In this document: positions 10,097 through 20,932 of the stretch, one piece after another
How the letters are laid out: each line of letters starts with the position of its first letter
Position numbering within the stretch: position 1 is the first letter of the stretch
Source of the DNA: Petaurus breviceps papuanus
Lineage: Eukaryota > Chordata > Mammalia > Diprotodontia > Petauridae
DNA length: 64,000 nt
Direction of reading: 5' to 3'
Assembly: GCA_028583685.1 (NCBI GenBank)
Contig: JAMXIF010000032.1
Location: 1,761,451 to 1,825,450, forward strand
The notes under the pieces: generated by a model
The model's input: the letters and a program-made list of their open reading frames with translations, nothing else
Databases searched by the model: none
What the model was told of the DNA's origin: nothing
Position numbers and translations under genes: made by a program

Positions 10097-10157
10097 GCTG
10101 TCTTCTTGTGGTAGGTATCACTTTGGTACCCCTTCTGTTACTAAGATGTTATGTGTA

Positions 10158-10395
10158 TGGTGTCAGGTTATTAAGTCAGGAGGTAAATCTGAGGCCTGGC
10201 TTTGCCACTTATCTTTATGATATGAGGCAAATCACCTTATTCTGAACCTCAAGTTTCCTCATCCAAAAAACAGGATGATAAAGTGTGTACTACTTACCTT
10301 GTTAGGAGAAGTTGTTGTGAATGTCAAATTATATAATTTATTTGAAATGATTTTGTAACCAATATTACTAAATAAATGTAATAGAACTGTTATGT
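10158..10395 (+). repeat. CORE-SINE, MIR-like
   Basis: 'cctggctttgccacttatc', 'aagtttcctcatccaaaaa' and the tail 'attactaaataaatgtaata' are in sense order. Diverged. Confidence 0.68.
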
Positions 10396-10941
10396 TGGTG
10401 TAGCATCTCAACTGCCATTGGAACTTTTCATGAAAAAAAAATGCTTGTCTAAACAGAAAAAAAATAGTTGAGATGTCCTCTTAAACATAACATATATATG
10501 TACATATATGTATATAATTTATTGGACATTATTTCTTTAATTTCTCTAATATTCTCTAATAATCTCTCAAGCTGCATTCTAAATGGACATGAATCCTCAT
10601 TTCAAGCAAACCCAGTATATAAAGTTGACAAATTTATAAAGTAGCTAACTGAGGAGTTAGCTATTTGCTTGCAAAATTATTCTTCCACTTTATTAAGGAA
10701 TTAAAATTCTTTTAAGGAGAAAGGTTCCCAGGTGCATTTGAATATTAAATTTACAAACAAGTAAATACTTGTTTCTAAATAAGAATACACTTATAGTTCA
10801 TGCACACATGCTCTCTCTCTCTTTCTCTCTCCATCTGTCTGTCTCTCTCCATGTATTTGGTCACATATATGTGTGTGTGTATCTGTGTGTCTGTGTATCT
10901 GTGTGTATACATATTACAGGTTATTGCCAGGGTAAGCTATT
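10396..10941. other. AT-rich DNA with simple repeats
   Basis: Contains a TA/CATA tract near 10490-10520, a (CT)n stretch at about 10809-10850 and a GT/CTGT-rich tract to about 10912. Overlapping short open frames there come from the simple repeat. Nothing else recognised. Confidence 0.45.
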
Positions 10942-11000
10942 GGCAGAATGGCATTGTGGGTAAAGAACTGGCCTTGGAATCAGGAAGACCTGTGTTCAAG
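10942..11000 (+). repeat. tRNA-SINE head fragment
   Basis: 'ggcattgtgggtaaagaac', then 'ttggaatcaggaagacctg' and 'tgttcaag'. This is the A-box to B-box part of a tRNA-derived SINE, cut off just after the B box. Confidence 0.55.
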
Positions 11001-11476
11001 AAAAGTAATATGTTCACAGTGAAAACCAGATGGCTTGTTTAGAAAAGGAAACATTCAGGGAAAGGAGAGTGTCTCTGATTCCCTCTGAATCTTTCTTAGT
11101 CCGATTTAGATTGAAACTTCTCTGTATACATCTTATGTCTTTATTTATAGCTTTCAACTCTGTTGAGTTGTATATGAGAGATCTGTACTGTCATTTACAA
11201 CAGATGGGTCAGTGCTCAGGAATACCTTATATCAAGCTGTATGTATTTGGCCTGCATGTGGACTTAAATTTTCTTGCTAGCCAGTCCATATGGTGTTGGG
11301 TTCCCCCTACCCTAAATAACTACCTTCATTTGAAAATGATAATAATTTAGTCCCCTCAACTTCCAAACCCTATCTTCACCTGCTTTGCTATAACTAAGAA
11401 ACCACATTATAGTAAGAATGTTTCCAATTTCATTTTGAAGAAAATGGGCTCCAAATGATTGGATTCTGATTAAAAT
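11001..11476. other. Unassigned single-copy DNA
   Basis: A 106-codon open frame (11030-11350, plus) spans much of this stretch. It has no recognisable domain, no coding-like composition and begins at the edge of a SINE fragment, so I do not call it a gene. Confidence 0.35.
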
Positions 11477-11633
11477 TCTTTGATCAATAAACACCTATTA
11501 GCCGTCTACTGAGTGCAAGATAACAAGGCAGAAACAGAACATTGTCTTGCTCTCAAGCAGGTGAAATTATAAATAAGGTGGTAGGGAGCAGGCATTTGGA
11601 TAAAGGAGGAGGGTTAGGGCATGTACATGGTTC
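11477..11633 (-). mobile_element. L2 LINE 3' end fragment, antisense
   Basis: 'tgatcaataaacacctatta' and 'ttgtcttgctctcaagcag' match the reversed L2 3' terminus. It is short and old, and a family A SINE follows it. Confidence 0.55.
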
Positions 11634-11647
11634 AGAATTGTGTTTTT

Positions 11648-11813
11648 GGGGGCAGCTGGGTGGCACAGTGAATAGAGCATGGACCCTGGAGTCAGGAGGA
11701 CCTGAGTTCAAATGCGGCCTCAGACACTTAACACTTATTAACTGTGTGACCTTGGGCAAGTCACTTAACCCCAATTGCCCTGACTTTCCTCCTCCAAAAA
11801 GCAAAAAAAAAAA
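11648..11813 (+). repeat. Family A SINE (WSINE1-like)
   Basis: Full length, starting 'gggggcagctgggtggcac', with 'gagttcaaatgcgg', 'tgtgaccttgggcaagtca' and an A tail. The duplication 'agaattgtgtttt' (11634-11646) against 'agaattgtgattt' (11814-11826) has one mismatch. Confidence 0.9.
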
Positions 11814-11917
11814 AGAATTGTGATTTCACTGTAAAGAGACCTCCCAGATCAGGAAATTCCCCTTCCAAATACAAATTGGAGACCCCTTTGTAACTTAGAG
11901 TATTAGGTGCCTGGAAC

Positions 11918-12030
11918 ATTTAAGTGACTTGCCCTGGACCACATAACCAGTATGTGTCAGAGGCAAGATATAAAATAAATTTCCCCAGTTCACAGTTTCC
12001 CTGGCTTTCTTTCTACTGAGCTACATTGGT
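11918..12030 (-). repeat. CORE-SINE fragment, antisense
   Basis: 'agtgacttgccctggacc', then 'cagtatgtgtcagaggcaag' and the head complement 'tttctactgagctacattgg'. Only the CORE-to-head half is present. Confidence 0.65.
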
Positions 12031-12067
12031 ACAAACATATTTTTAAAACTCTAATATAACAGAGTGT

Positions 12068-12275
12068 TGCAATTTGAGTAAGATGAACTTGCCTCAGATA
12101 TTTATTAGTTTTGGGAAACTGAACAATTCAACTAACCTGAGTCTGAGTATCCTCATCTGCAAAATGGGTATAATAATAGCACCTATCTCACAGGTTTGTT
12201 GGAACAATCAAATGAGATGTTTTGTGTAAAGCATTTTGTAAGTGCTAGGAAAATGCCAGTTGTTATTTATAAGTT
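12068..12275 (+). repeat. CORE-SINE, MIR-like
   Basis: 'gtatcctcatctgcaaaatg', 'ataatagcacctatctcac', 'tttgttggaacaatcaaat' and 'gtaaagcattttgtaagtgc' form a well-ordered MIR-like 3' half. The head is degraded. Confidence 0.75.
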
Positions 12276-12619
12276 CATGGTAAGTATAATCAGTGGTAGG
12301 GAGTGATTAAAGGCAGAGCACAGGCCCAGTGCTCTGGGTCTATATCAGGAGGAAGAAAACTTTTTTTCATCTGAGGGGCTCAGAGCAATTCATGAAGGAA
12401 GTGGCACCTCTGCTAAGTTGAACATCAAAGATTGGGGAGAATAGTCAATAAACCTCAGTCAAACATTTCAGGCAAGCCACAACTCTCTGGGTCTCTGTTT
12501 CCCCATTTCTATAGTTGTAGAGTATGACAAGATAACAATAACAAAAGCTCCCTGCAACTCTTCATTTTTGTGATTATGAGACTTCTGCATTTTTTTTAAA
12601 TCATGTCATTGGCATCTCT
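12276..12619. other. Unassigned DNA with a possible CORE-SINE trace
   Basis: 'caagccacaactctctgg' and 'ctgtttccccatttctatag' (about 12473-12520) hint at another CORE-SINE, too decayed to bound. Confidence 0.35.
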
Positions 12620-12812
12620 TAGAATCAAACATCAGAAATGGAAAGGATGTAAGAGATCATCTGGTCCAAATTTCTCCATTTCTATAGGAAGAATGTGAGT
12701 TTCCTGGAAGTCTAGTAATGTAGCCAAGGAATTTGAGCTAGGAAATAGCGTAGTTGGTCTCGAAGCCAGGACTGTTGACTCTAGGTATTGTGCTCTTTCA
12801 AATGAGCTTACA
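12620..12812 (-). repeat. CORE-SINE, antisense
   Basis: 'cagaaatggaaaggatgtaa', 'gagatcatctggtccaaat', then 'gaagccaggactgttgact' and the head complement near 'ttgtgctctttcaaatgagc'. Confidence 0.7.
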
Positions 12813-12879
12813 TGTCCCCTGTGTCTGTTTGTCTCAAGTTCTCCCCATATGCCATACAAAGACACCTACAACATCGGCT

Positions 12880-13075
12880 AAGCAGCCCATCTTAGGTAAA
12901 CTGAGTACAAATTCCACCTTAGGCTCTTACTAGCTGTGCAACCATGGAAAAGTCATTTAACCTCTAACAGTCTGTGTTCTCTTCTATAAAATGGGAGTTG
13001 TATTAGTGCCTATGTCACTTCTGTGAGGGTCAAATGAGATAGCAATGTGTAACACATTTTTGCAAACCTTAAGCT
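12880..13075 (+). repeat. CORE-SINE, MIR-like
   Basis: 'tagctgtgcaaccatgga', 'aaaagtcatttaacctct', 'ctcttctataaaatgggag' and 'gtgagggtcaaatgagata' are in sense order. Confidence 0.75.
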
Positions 13076-14207
13076 ATCTTTTGGCTGCTATGGTTCTATC
13101 AAAGCAATTTATGACAGATTCTTAAGTGCCCAAATTACTCAATTAGAGGTCTAAAAGCATCATGTGATTTTTCAGAAGAAAATTCCAAGTATAAGGAGGA
13201 GCATACTCTAAATACTGAAACTGAAAAGACTTTCACAAACACTAGAATGAGATTAAGGGAGAGGGTTTTAAAGATCCCTTCCCTAGAGATCAAAAAGTCT
13301 TCCAGATAAGAATTATGTATGTCAGGATGGTTTGGGTAATTACCACAGTAGAGACAGGTTGTTCTCCTAAATATATCAAGGTCCCCTTTATCTCAGGTTT
13401 TCTCAGAGCCTGTTAGCATCCCAAAATCTAAGACTTTCAAGGGGGGGGGGGAGTGGTAAGCTGAAGATTCCATTTAACTTGAATTTACATTGGCTGAAAA
13501 ATCCTGGAGGGAAAATATGCTGCAAATCACAGGAAAAGAAACTTTGGGAGGAAATGTAGTATGGAAGTTGTTGAAAAAAAATCAAATTACTCTTTCCAAC
13601 ATATTTTAATGTTGATAATAGTTAAGCATTCAGCATAATCCATAAATATAATGACCTTGCAGCTCCCTGGAGCTAGTAGACTGCTATTGTCCTGTTTCTA
13701 TTGGTGAAGAAGTCCCATATTGGAAAGCTCTGTTCACTTCTATTATTTTCCTCCTAGTCAATGAAGAATGAGCAAACTAAGCTCACAAAGACAATGAAAT
13801 AGGGTGAATGCCTAGCAAGAAGAATTCTAAGGTTATTTATTGTACACAGACCATGGCTTAAAAGACATTATGAGTGGCACTTAATCATTTCCTTGGGAAT
13901 CATTGAGCAGACTGGACATAAGCAATAAAATGCTTCAAAAAGGCCAGAGTAGCATACCAATTAAAATTTCTTCTAGGTACTTAATGCGAACAGAGCTTAG
14001 CTAGAGACTGATGAAATGAATTGTACACACATTCCTGTTAGAGATTGAACTAAGAGTTCATCCATCAGTTCCTTAGGCAGTGATGAAGTGCAGTTAATGT
14101 GGCTCCCAACACATATCTAGTAAGTTCCCATTCAATTTTAATATAATAATGATCTTAGAGTTGTCTGACCTTTTTTTTTAACATAGAGAAGCAACATGTT
14201 AAGTGGA
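13076..14207. other. SINE-free single-copy stretch
   Basis: Over 1.1 kb without a recognised repeat, apart from a G tract near 13441. About 13600-14110 has few low-complexity features and could be conserved non-coding DNA, but that is only a guess from the absence of insertions. Confidence 0.3.
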
Positions 14208-14555
14208 AATAATTTTGGATTTGGGGGGAATCTTAAAGACCTGAGTTCTAATTCTGCCTGTAACACTGAGTAGTTGCAGGCTAGTCATTTAATATTCTTA
14301 AACCTCAATTTCCTTAGCTATTCAAATAGGAATAATGTTGTCTCTAAGAGTAATTACTTCAAAGGATTATTATGAAGCTCAAAGGAGGCCCTATCTGAAA
14401 ATGCTTTTTTGTAAATGTTAAAGGACACTATGAATGTTGATTATTAGTGGTAGCAGCAGCTGCAGTAGTACTCCCAGAAATGATAATTTAGGGAAGAAGC
14501 CAATGCTTAGCACAGTACCTGTTACATAGATGATATTTAATAAATGCTTATTGAA
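14208..14555 (+). repeat. CORE-SINE, MIR-like, long
   Basis: 'gacctgagttctaattctgc', 'aacctcaatttccttagct' and 'ggattattatgaagctcaaa', ending at the classic terminal motif 'taataaatgcttattgaatg'. It directly abuts the L1 fragment that follows. Confidence 0.72.
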
Positions 14556-15068
14556 TGTAATGGAATGGTATTGTACTGTAAGAAATGATGAGCAGGTGGA
14601 TTTCAGAAAAATGTGGAAGGACTTACATGAACTGACACTGAGTGAAATGAGCAGAGCCAGATCATTTTACATGTTAATAGCAACATCGTGCAATGATCAA
14701 CTGATTGACTTAGCTCTTCTCAACAATATAATGATCCAAGACAATGCCAAAAGACTCACGGTGAAAAATGTTATTCACGTCCAGAGGAAAAAACTATGGA
14801 GTCTGAATGAGTATAAAAGCATATTATTTTCTCTCTTTTTTTTGCTTTTTGTTATTTGTTTTTGTTGCTACTGTTGTATATGGCCTTTCCCTTTTGTTCT
14901 GTTTTCTTCTTTCACAACATAACAGATATGGAAATGTTTACATGATTGTACATGTAAGAACATACATCAAATTGCTTACCATCTTGAGGAGGAGACATGG
15001 GAAGAAGAAAGGGAGAAAAAAATTGGGACTCAAAATCTATAAAAATGAATTTTTTAAACTTAAAAAAA
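14556..15068 (+). mobile_element. L1 LINE 3' end (ORF2 C-terminus plus 3' UTR)
   Basis: The open frame contains MEWYCTVRNDEQVDFRKMW and LHELTLSEMSRA. These align with the human L1 ORF2p end MEYYAAIKNDEF...TWMKLETIILSKLSQE. The frame stays open to about 14922, running past the likely stop into the 3' UTR. The 3' UTR has 'ttcacaacataacagatatg', 'caaattgcttaccatcttg' and 'gggactcaaaatctataaa', then an A-rich end. It is 5'-truncated to about 0.5 kb and less decayed than the L1 at 5312. Confidence 0.82.
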
Positions 15069-15824
15069 CCAGTTTCCTCAGTAGGAGATGAAACTAACAA
15101 TCCATATACCTGGACAAAAAAAAAAAGAAATTAGTAGAATTAGAGCTATAAAACCTAATGGGAAGGGAGGGATAGGAAATAAGTTGCAGGCATATAGAAA
15201 AATTACCTAAAGTTAGTCTGGAATGTTAAGCTTAAAATGAAGGGAGAAGTAGAGTAAAGAATTGACACATAAGGAGGTCAAGACAGCAAGATAAACCCTA
15301 ATGCTAAACTAGCACTTAAAAATATGAGAGATTCCTTAGAGTCCTTGTTCAAGGTAAGACCTCTTTGGGAATATATGTAATTGTGGAACAATTCTACTGA
15401 TCAATAACCCATTCTGTTTATCAAAGGTGAGTTCATTTTTGCCTCAGAAGGGGCAAGTTTTTCAGACCCACAATAAGTTTTTTAAAATTGCCAAAATAAT
15501 TGGGACAGATATTTTACTCTCTGATGAAGATGCCTAGGTCTTCTAGGCTCATTTAAACTCTTTTTAATAATCGTTTTCATATGCATTTGAATGGAAAAAG
15601 TGAATTTTTTCAATATGTAAGGAAGAGCCCGTGTGTAGAGAGGCACATGTATAGCAAGGGCTGTTATTATGTGGTTTGAAGAAAGGCAGAATATATATGT
15701 CTAGCTTATTCACTCCCACCCCTCCGTTCTCTGAGGGAGAATGCCATTCCTACTAGATGGGGAAGCATGAAGTTGAGGTTGAGGCCAGAGGTTACTCAGA
15801 TCTTCACAGAGGATGGGGGTACCA
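15069..15824. other. Unassigned single-copy DNA
   Basis: It begins with an A-rich patch (15117-15127) and otherwise shows no recognisable family or gene. Confidence 0.35.
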
Positions 15825-15870
15825 TGTTAAATATATATATATATATATATGTGTGTATATATATATATGG
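15825..15870. repeat. (TA)n microsatellite
   Basis: A TA run broken by a short TGTG segment. Confidence 0.9.
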
Positions 15871-15899
15871 TGCTTAAATATTATTAGTTTAGGGGATAT

Positions 15900-16400
15900 G
15901 ACTGGGACAATCTAACTTCTGATTGCTTTGTCATTATTGGGGGGGTGAGGGTGTAAAGGGAACCTTAAGCTATATCCAAGGCTCGGCCCCTTTCCCATCA
16001 AATACCAGTTCCACAATGAACACATACAGCAAATAGTAAAGAAAACACATTTATTAATTGTTGCAAAACAGAGATCAGAGAAGGTATGTGTACATAGGAG
16101 AATATACACCAGATAATATAGAATGAAAGATCTCTCCAACTGGGAGCAAGATGACTCGACTCAATCAATATCCTTGATCTCTCCCAAAAGGAAGCTCCGC
16201 ATAATCTCTAGAGTGTGAGAAAGGGAAATGATGGAGACTGCCAGAACCAGTCATGTCTTCCCAAAGCTATTTCCTTCAGTAATCCGAAGTGGGATTGACC
16301 TCTTCCATCTTCTCCCTAAAAACTGGATGTTAAAAGTGCTCCCAAAAGCTTGAAGAGTTCCAAAGAAATGAAGAAGGCTAGAGCTCTTTTTAAAAGGGCA
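15900..16400 (-). mobile_element. Possible solo LTR, antisense (fossil, family unassigned)
   Basis: Read on the minus strand, there is a TATA-like 'ttttaaaaagagc' near one end. About 300 bp downstream comes a polyadenylation signal in 'caattaataaatgtg', followed by a GT/T-rich stretch and a C-rich end. This order is typical of a retroviral LTR, but no internal region or clear terminal duplication is visible. It could also be another non-coding repeat. Confidence 0.4.
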
Positions 16401-18152
16401 AGGCATTCATTTTCATCAGAAAAAAAAGTTAGTTCCATAATAATGGGATTTTGGACCAGAGTTACAAGTAAAATTAATTTTTTTCCAGTGCTCTAGCATT
16501 CTAATCTTTTTATTGTTTCACCCATGAAATTGTTTCTCTCCTCTCTTCAGAACAATGGTTACAAATTATTTTTAGGTGGTTTTCTTGATTTTTGACTAGC
16601 ATCAGGAAATGTGTGCAGCATTGTAGAGGAATCAATACTAGCCTCTCCGGTTGTTAGAACTCTCAGAAAGTCTTTCTTTTTTCCCTCAGAATTAATTAGG
16701 CGTTTCTGTGGCAAGATTTCTTTTCTTTTTTTTTCATTTATGACAGTATTTATTTGCATTTTGGTGAAGCTGATCCTGTTTCATTATGAGCTTAAATGAT
16801 CCTTGAAGGACTTTATTTCCCTGTACCAACAGTTATTGCAATACCCCTAACAGTCACTGAAGTGTGCTCTTTAAGAGCACATATTTCTTTGGAGAATATC
16901 CATTCATAAAACATACACAGCAGATGTGTGGCATGATGTCCAGCTGTAAAATGACAGAAAAATAAACTTAAGGTGATAAAAACAGCCTAACCTCTTTTTT
17001 TAAATCTAGTTAAGAAGTCAGCCTGGTGTCAATAGAAACACACAACAGATGCTGTCACAAAATGAAACTATATTAGAATTATTGCTTATTGCAAGCAATG
17101 TTGCACAAGACAGTAAGTTGCTACAATGTGGATTTCAACAAAACTCTATACAGAAAACTATTAACTAATATCTCTAATGATTATTGACATAAAAATTTAT
17201 ATTTTTAACAAAGATTCTACAAGAACATTCACAGATTAGACTATAAAACCAGATTAGATTTATACCAGCAATTCAAGTTTATTATTAGGAAAACTATAGG
17301 TTTAATTAAGCATATTAATAACAAGATCATGTAATGATATCAGTAATATCTTTGTTAAATGCAGAATACAAAATGTAATAACTGTTTTGTTGAAAACAAT
17401 AGAAAACAAAACAATGATTGAATCTTTCCTTTACATGGTAACTAGAAGGTAGGAAGAACAGCACCTAATTCCAAGATAGAACACTGGCTCCATTGGTGGC
17501 TTGACAATTTCCAAAGCTCTAGAAGAAGATGCATAAAAGATTGTTTGGAACTCATACATGGGAAGACATGGACAAGAGTTGCTCTGCAGTCTATGCCATT
17601 AGAGGGGGTGCTCACATATGTAGGTTCACAGATTCATTAAAATGTTGAAGTCAATTTCTGGAAAAGTGTATATTTACATTCCCTACTATTTCCTATTTGA
17701 ATTTGAAGTGAATGTGGTGAACTCTAGGTTTTTATTTTTACTTTTAAATTGTGGCATTCATCTTGAGTCCAGTTGTCCTTGGGGATATTACAGAATAACA
17801 AGGGCCCTAAATGGGCCTTGATTAGGCAGATGAACAAAAAGTCTGAAAAAACAAGGACACCATGTGAGTAGTGTTATAGCAGTTTTCTGTTTAATCCAAT
17901 GTTAATAATTCCCCAGGTCAGCCCCTATACATGATTCCCTTCCATGTCCATTATTGAATATACCAATAAAATAAAAACAAAACCATAAAATGGATAGGGA
18001 ATAAGTATAAATGCCAAAACAAAGATAAGAGTAAACAGAGATGGATAAGGCATAATGTAAAATCAGTATTAAATCAAGAGTAGACACAAAGTAATTACAA
18101 TGACAGCTAGTCACACGTGACATGTGCTAAACCATTGGAAAACATTTAGGGA
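16401..18152. other. SINE-free single-copy stretch, candidate conserved non-coding DNA
   Basis: 1.7 kb with no recognised mobile element. 16550-17430 carries several AT-rich homeodomain-like cores ('gaattaattagg', 'tttaattaagc') and no usable open frame. Long element-free AT-rich stretches like this often flank developmental genes. No alignment was available to test it. Confidence 0.3.
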
Positions 18153-18270
18153 TCATAGGGTCCAGGATTCAGAGATGGAAGGGGCTTTAGAGGTCATTAA
18201 GTTTAACCAGCTCATTTTATAGATGAGGAAATTCAGATCCAGAGAGGTTAAGGGCTTGACTTAAGGGTCA
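18153..18270 (-). repeat. CORE-SINE, antisense
   Basis: 'cagagatggaaggggctttag', then 'ttttatagatgaggaaattc' and 'ccagagaggttaagggctt'. The head part is missing. Confidence 0.75.
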
Positions 18271-19481
18271 CCAAAAAATAGCTTATCCCTTTAAAAGATG
18301 CCTTTTGTGGTAGCTATTAGAGTTATTTTTAAACAAGTCAGTGCCTCTCCTAATTTAAATTCTTAGCCATTCTCTGGTTTTGGTGGGATTATGGTTTCTG
18401 TAAGGCAGTAGCCTTTATTGTATCTGCCAGAAGGTTCTGAAAGTAGCAGTGATAATGAATAAATCACAATCCTGGTCTCGTGCATTGCATTTTAAAAAGC
18501 AGTAAATCTGATCCTTTACCTGTATTTTTGTTTCTTATTATAGTGATTCTTCCCTCTCTGCCAAGCTATAATGTCCTGGTAATGTCCTGTGGTCATCTAA
18601 TTTATTTTTATTTTTTTTGCAAGACCACTCCCCCCTCCTGAAATTGGCACATTGCTTTTTTGAAAAAATGGGGAAGGAAAGTAATGTTTATTTGGTTTTG
18701 AGAAGTTGGTGATATCTCCTGAGATAATTAGAGACTACCTGGGGTGCAAGAGAACTAAAGCAGAAAACATCAGTGTGTGTGTGTGTGTTGATGTCCATGA
18801 TTATATGTTTTTTCAGCCTTAATTATAACTTGAAGATCTGGAAAATCATCCTTTTGCCACATCTACCTTAATGAGATAGTGTGGAAAACTCTTGAGGCAA
18901 TATTCTGAGTATTTCAGGAAGAACATCACTTTGCTCAAATTTGGGGGGAAGTACCTTTTGGTACATTTCCTTTGACCCTACCATGGCCCCACCTTTATCA
19001 CCAAGGTACTGCCAGCCTCTCCATGGTTTGCAGAAGTATGTGGTTTTCAAATAACTTGAAACAAGCTGCCTTATCAGTATCTCTCCCAATTAATGTAATC
19101 TTGTTTCTGTTATTTCCGCCATATTTTTCAATCCACTGAAGCTCATTACATTTGCAAGTGCATTAAATTAGAACCTGTATAGAAGGGGAATGATGATTAT
19201 CAGTTAATTTAATTATGTTTCTACATTTCGGCATTTCATGTGTCTGTCGTTGTTGGGGCTTGGGCTTTTTACACTTCCACTAGGTAGACAGATTCCATGT
19301 AAAGTTTATAGTATCAGATACTGCTTGACAGCTCATTGAGGTACATGCTCAGTCATTTTTAATCTAATCAAAATTGATTTATGTGCAATCAAATTACTGG
19401 AATAAAGAAACAGCTTCACCAAATTTGGTTGATGATTATACTGCTGCCTGTCCCTGAAGTCACACCAGGATTTTCAGCATC
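18271..19481. other. SINE-free single-copy stretch, candidate conserved non-coding DNA
   Basis: Only a short (GT)n at about 18774 interrupts it. 19080-19470 is especially uniform, with TAAT-type motifs ('cccaattaatgtaatc', 'gttaatttaattatg'). No gene is recognised. Confidence 0.32.
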
Positions 19482-19650
19482 TTAGAGATTAATGGAGCTT
19501 TAGAGATATTCTAGTCCAACTTCCTTGTTTTACAGATAAGGAAATGGAGGCCCAGAAAAGTTAAATAACTGTTCCTCCAAAGATATAGCTAGGGTTTGGT
19601 TTTTTTTTTTTTTGTTAGAATTGGGGCTATAATTTAGGTCTGTCAATCTC
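19482..19650 (-). repeat. CORE-SINE, antisense
   Basis: 'gagctttagagatattctag', 'ccaacttccttgttttacag', 'ataaggaaatggaggcccag' and a CORE complement in order. Confidence 0.75.
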
Positions 19651-19707
19651 CTAGGTCACCTTTCCTTTCACTAAATCAAATTGCTTCTCTCTGTTACTTA
19701 GGTTGTA

Positions 19708-19905
19708 ATATGTTGGATGATAAAATTGGTTTTAGAGTCCAGAAGACCTGGTTTAAGTTTTACTTCTAGAGCCCATGATTCTCTGACCCTGGGAACATCT
19801 CAGTGCCTAGAAAAACTATAAGTTGAGAAGAAGACCCTGAATCACAAAATAGGTCCTGATCTGCCTATATTGGTAGACAGAGATATGCCACCAAAAAAAT
19901 GTCCA
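19708..19905 (+). repeat. CORE-SINE, MAR1-like
   Basis: 'ttttagagtccagaagacct', a degraded CORE, 'aaaactataagttgagaaga' and 'tgatctgcctatattggta' match the 3' half shared with 550 and 50215. Confidence 0.68.
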
Positions 19906-20036
19906 AGTCCCCAATGAGGAAAAAAAAAGGATTTAACGGAAATATGAAAGTCTGCTTTGTTTTTATAATCACATGGTAATTCCTGCTCTTGTGAAATTAG
20001 TAAAATTAAATATTTAAAAATCAAATATAAGCAGGT

Positions 20037-20205
20037 CAGGATAATGTAGTGGAAAAAAAAAAACTGGATGTTCAGCCAAATGTACCATGTTTTAAACCTG
20101 TCTTTGTTAGTTACCTGTTCAGCACTTGAGGATGTCACTTTACCTCAGTGGGCCTCAGTTTACCCTTTGTATAGTAAAGGGTTTGGACTAGATAGTCTTT
20201 TACAT
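20037..20205 (+). repeat. CORE-SINE, MIR-like
   Basis: 'ataatgtagtggaaaaaaaa', 'agtgggcctcagtttaccc' and 'gtttggactagatagtctt' give the head, CORE end and 3' part of this common subfamily. HAL1 copy 1 begins just after it. Confidence 0.75.
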
Positions 20206-20221
20206 TAGTTGAAAAAAAAGA

Positions 20222-20932
20222 GGGCAGAGTAAAAGCAGGATCTCCGAGTGGCTCCGGGTTCGACCTTCCCCAATCAATGTAAAAAGGGGACTCTGAACAA
20301 ACTTTGGAGCTGCAGAACCCACAAAATGACACAGAGAAGATAACGTCCCGCTGAAGACATCCCAGCAGGCCAGCAGCAAGTGGCCAGCACAGTGCTCTGG
20401 GAGCTGAGCCCAGGCCCCCATGAGCCTGGGGTTTTAGCCCCAGGGTGGGCCTGCCCAGCCATCAGCCCAAGGGACTCCAGTTCAGCAGCAGCTGTGGCCG
20501 TTTCCAGAATTATCAACACATAGATGCGAAGGACAAAGTGAGAGGTCGGTGCAGTCTGGACTTTGGGACCCAGTAAAGGGGAGTGAGTTGACTTTTGCCC
20601 CTGGGATGAGAAGCCACTGAGATGCCCGGCACACCCAGCCAGCTCCACAGGGCAGCTTCAGCTCCTGGCCTGCAGAGTGTAGGGGGACTAAGCGACCAGT
20701 CTGAGGGGTAATTGCTCTTGCTTTAACCTGCTTGGATCTGGATTGCAGTCTAGGGTGGAGGTCCTAGGGTGTGTGTCCAGCTTGCCAGAGCATGTGGAGG
20801 CCTCGGAGAGGGCACCCATCTAATACCTCTGGCAGCTGAGAAAACCCCAGCATTTGGGATGAAAGCTCCACTGTCTGGTGGCAGAGTCCTACTGTGGCAA
20901 AAAGCCCAGGAGTCAAGTGACTGAGGGGGGAC
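20222..20932 (+). promoter_or_regulatory. HAL1 5' UTR, presumed internal promoter (copy 1)
   Basis: GC-rich 0.7 kb block in an otherwise AT-rich window, directly upstream of the ORF1 start. L1-type 5' UTRs normally carry an internal pol II promoter. No specific binding site was identified. The minus strand holds an open frame of 124 codons (20274-20648), and the corresponding segment of copy 2 is also partly open. Confidence 0.5.

Noticed and set aside
11030-11350. 106-codon open frame, plus strand
   Set aside because: No domain, ordinary non-coding composition, and it starts at the edge of a SINE fragment.
14530-14922. 130-codon frame as a host gene
   Set aside because: Its residues align with the L1 ORF2p C-terminus and continue into the L1 3' UTR.
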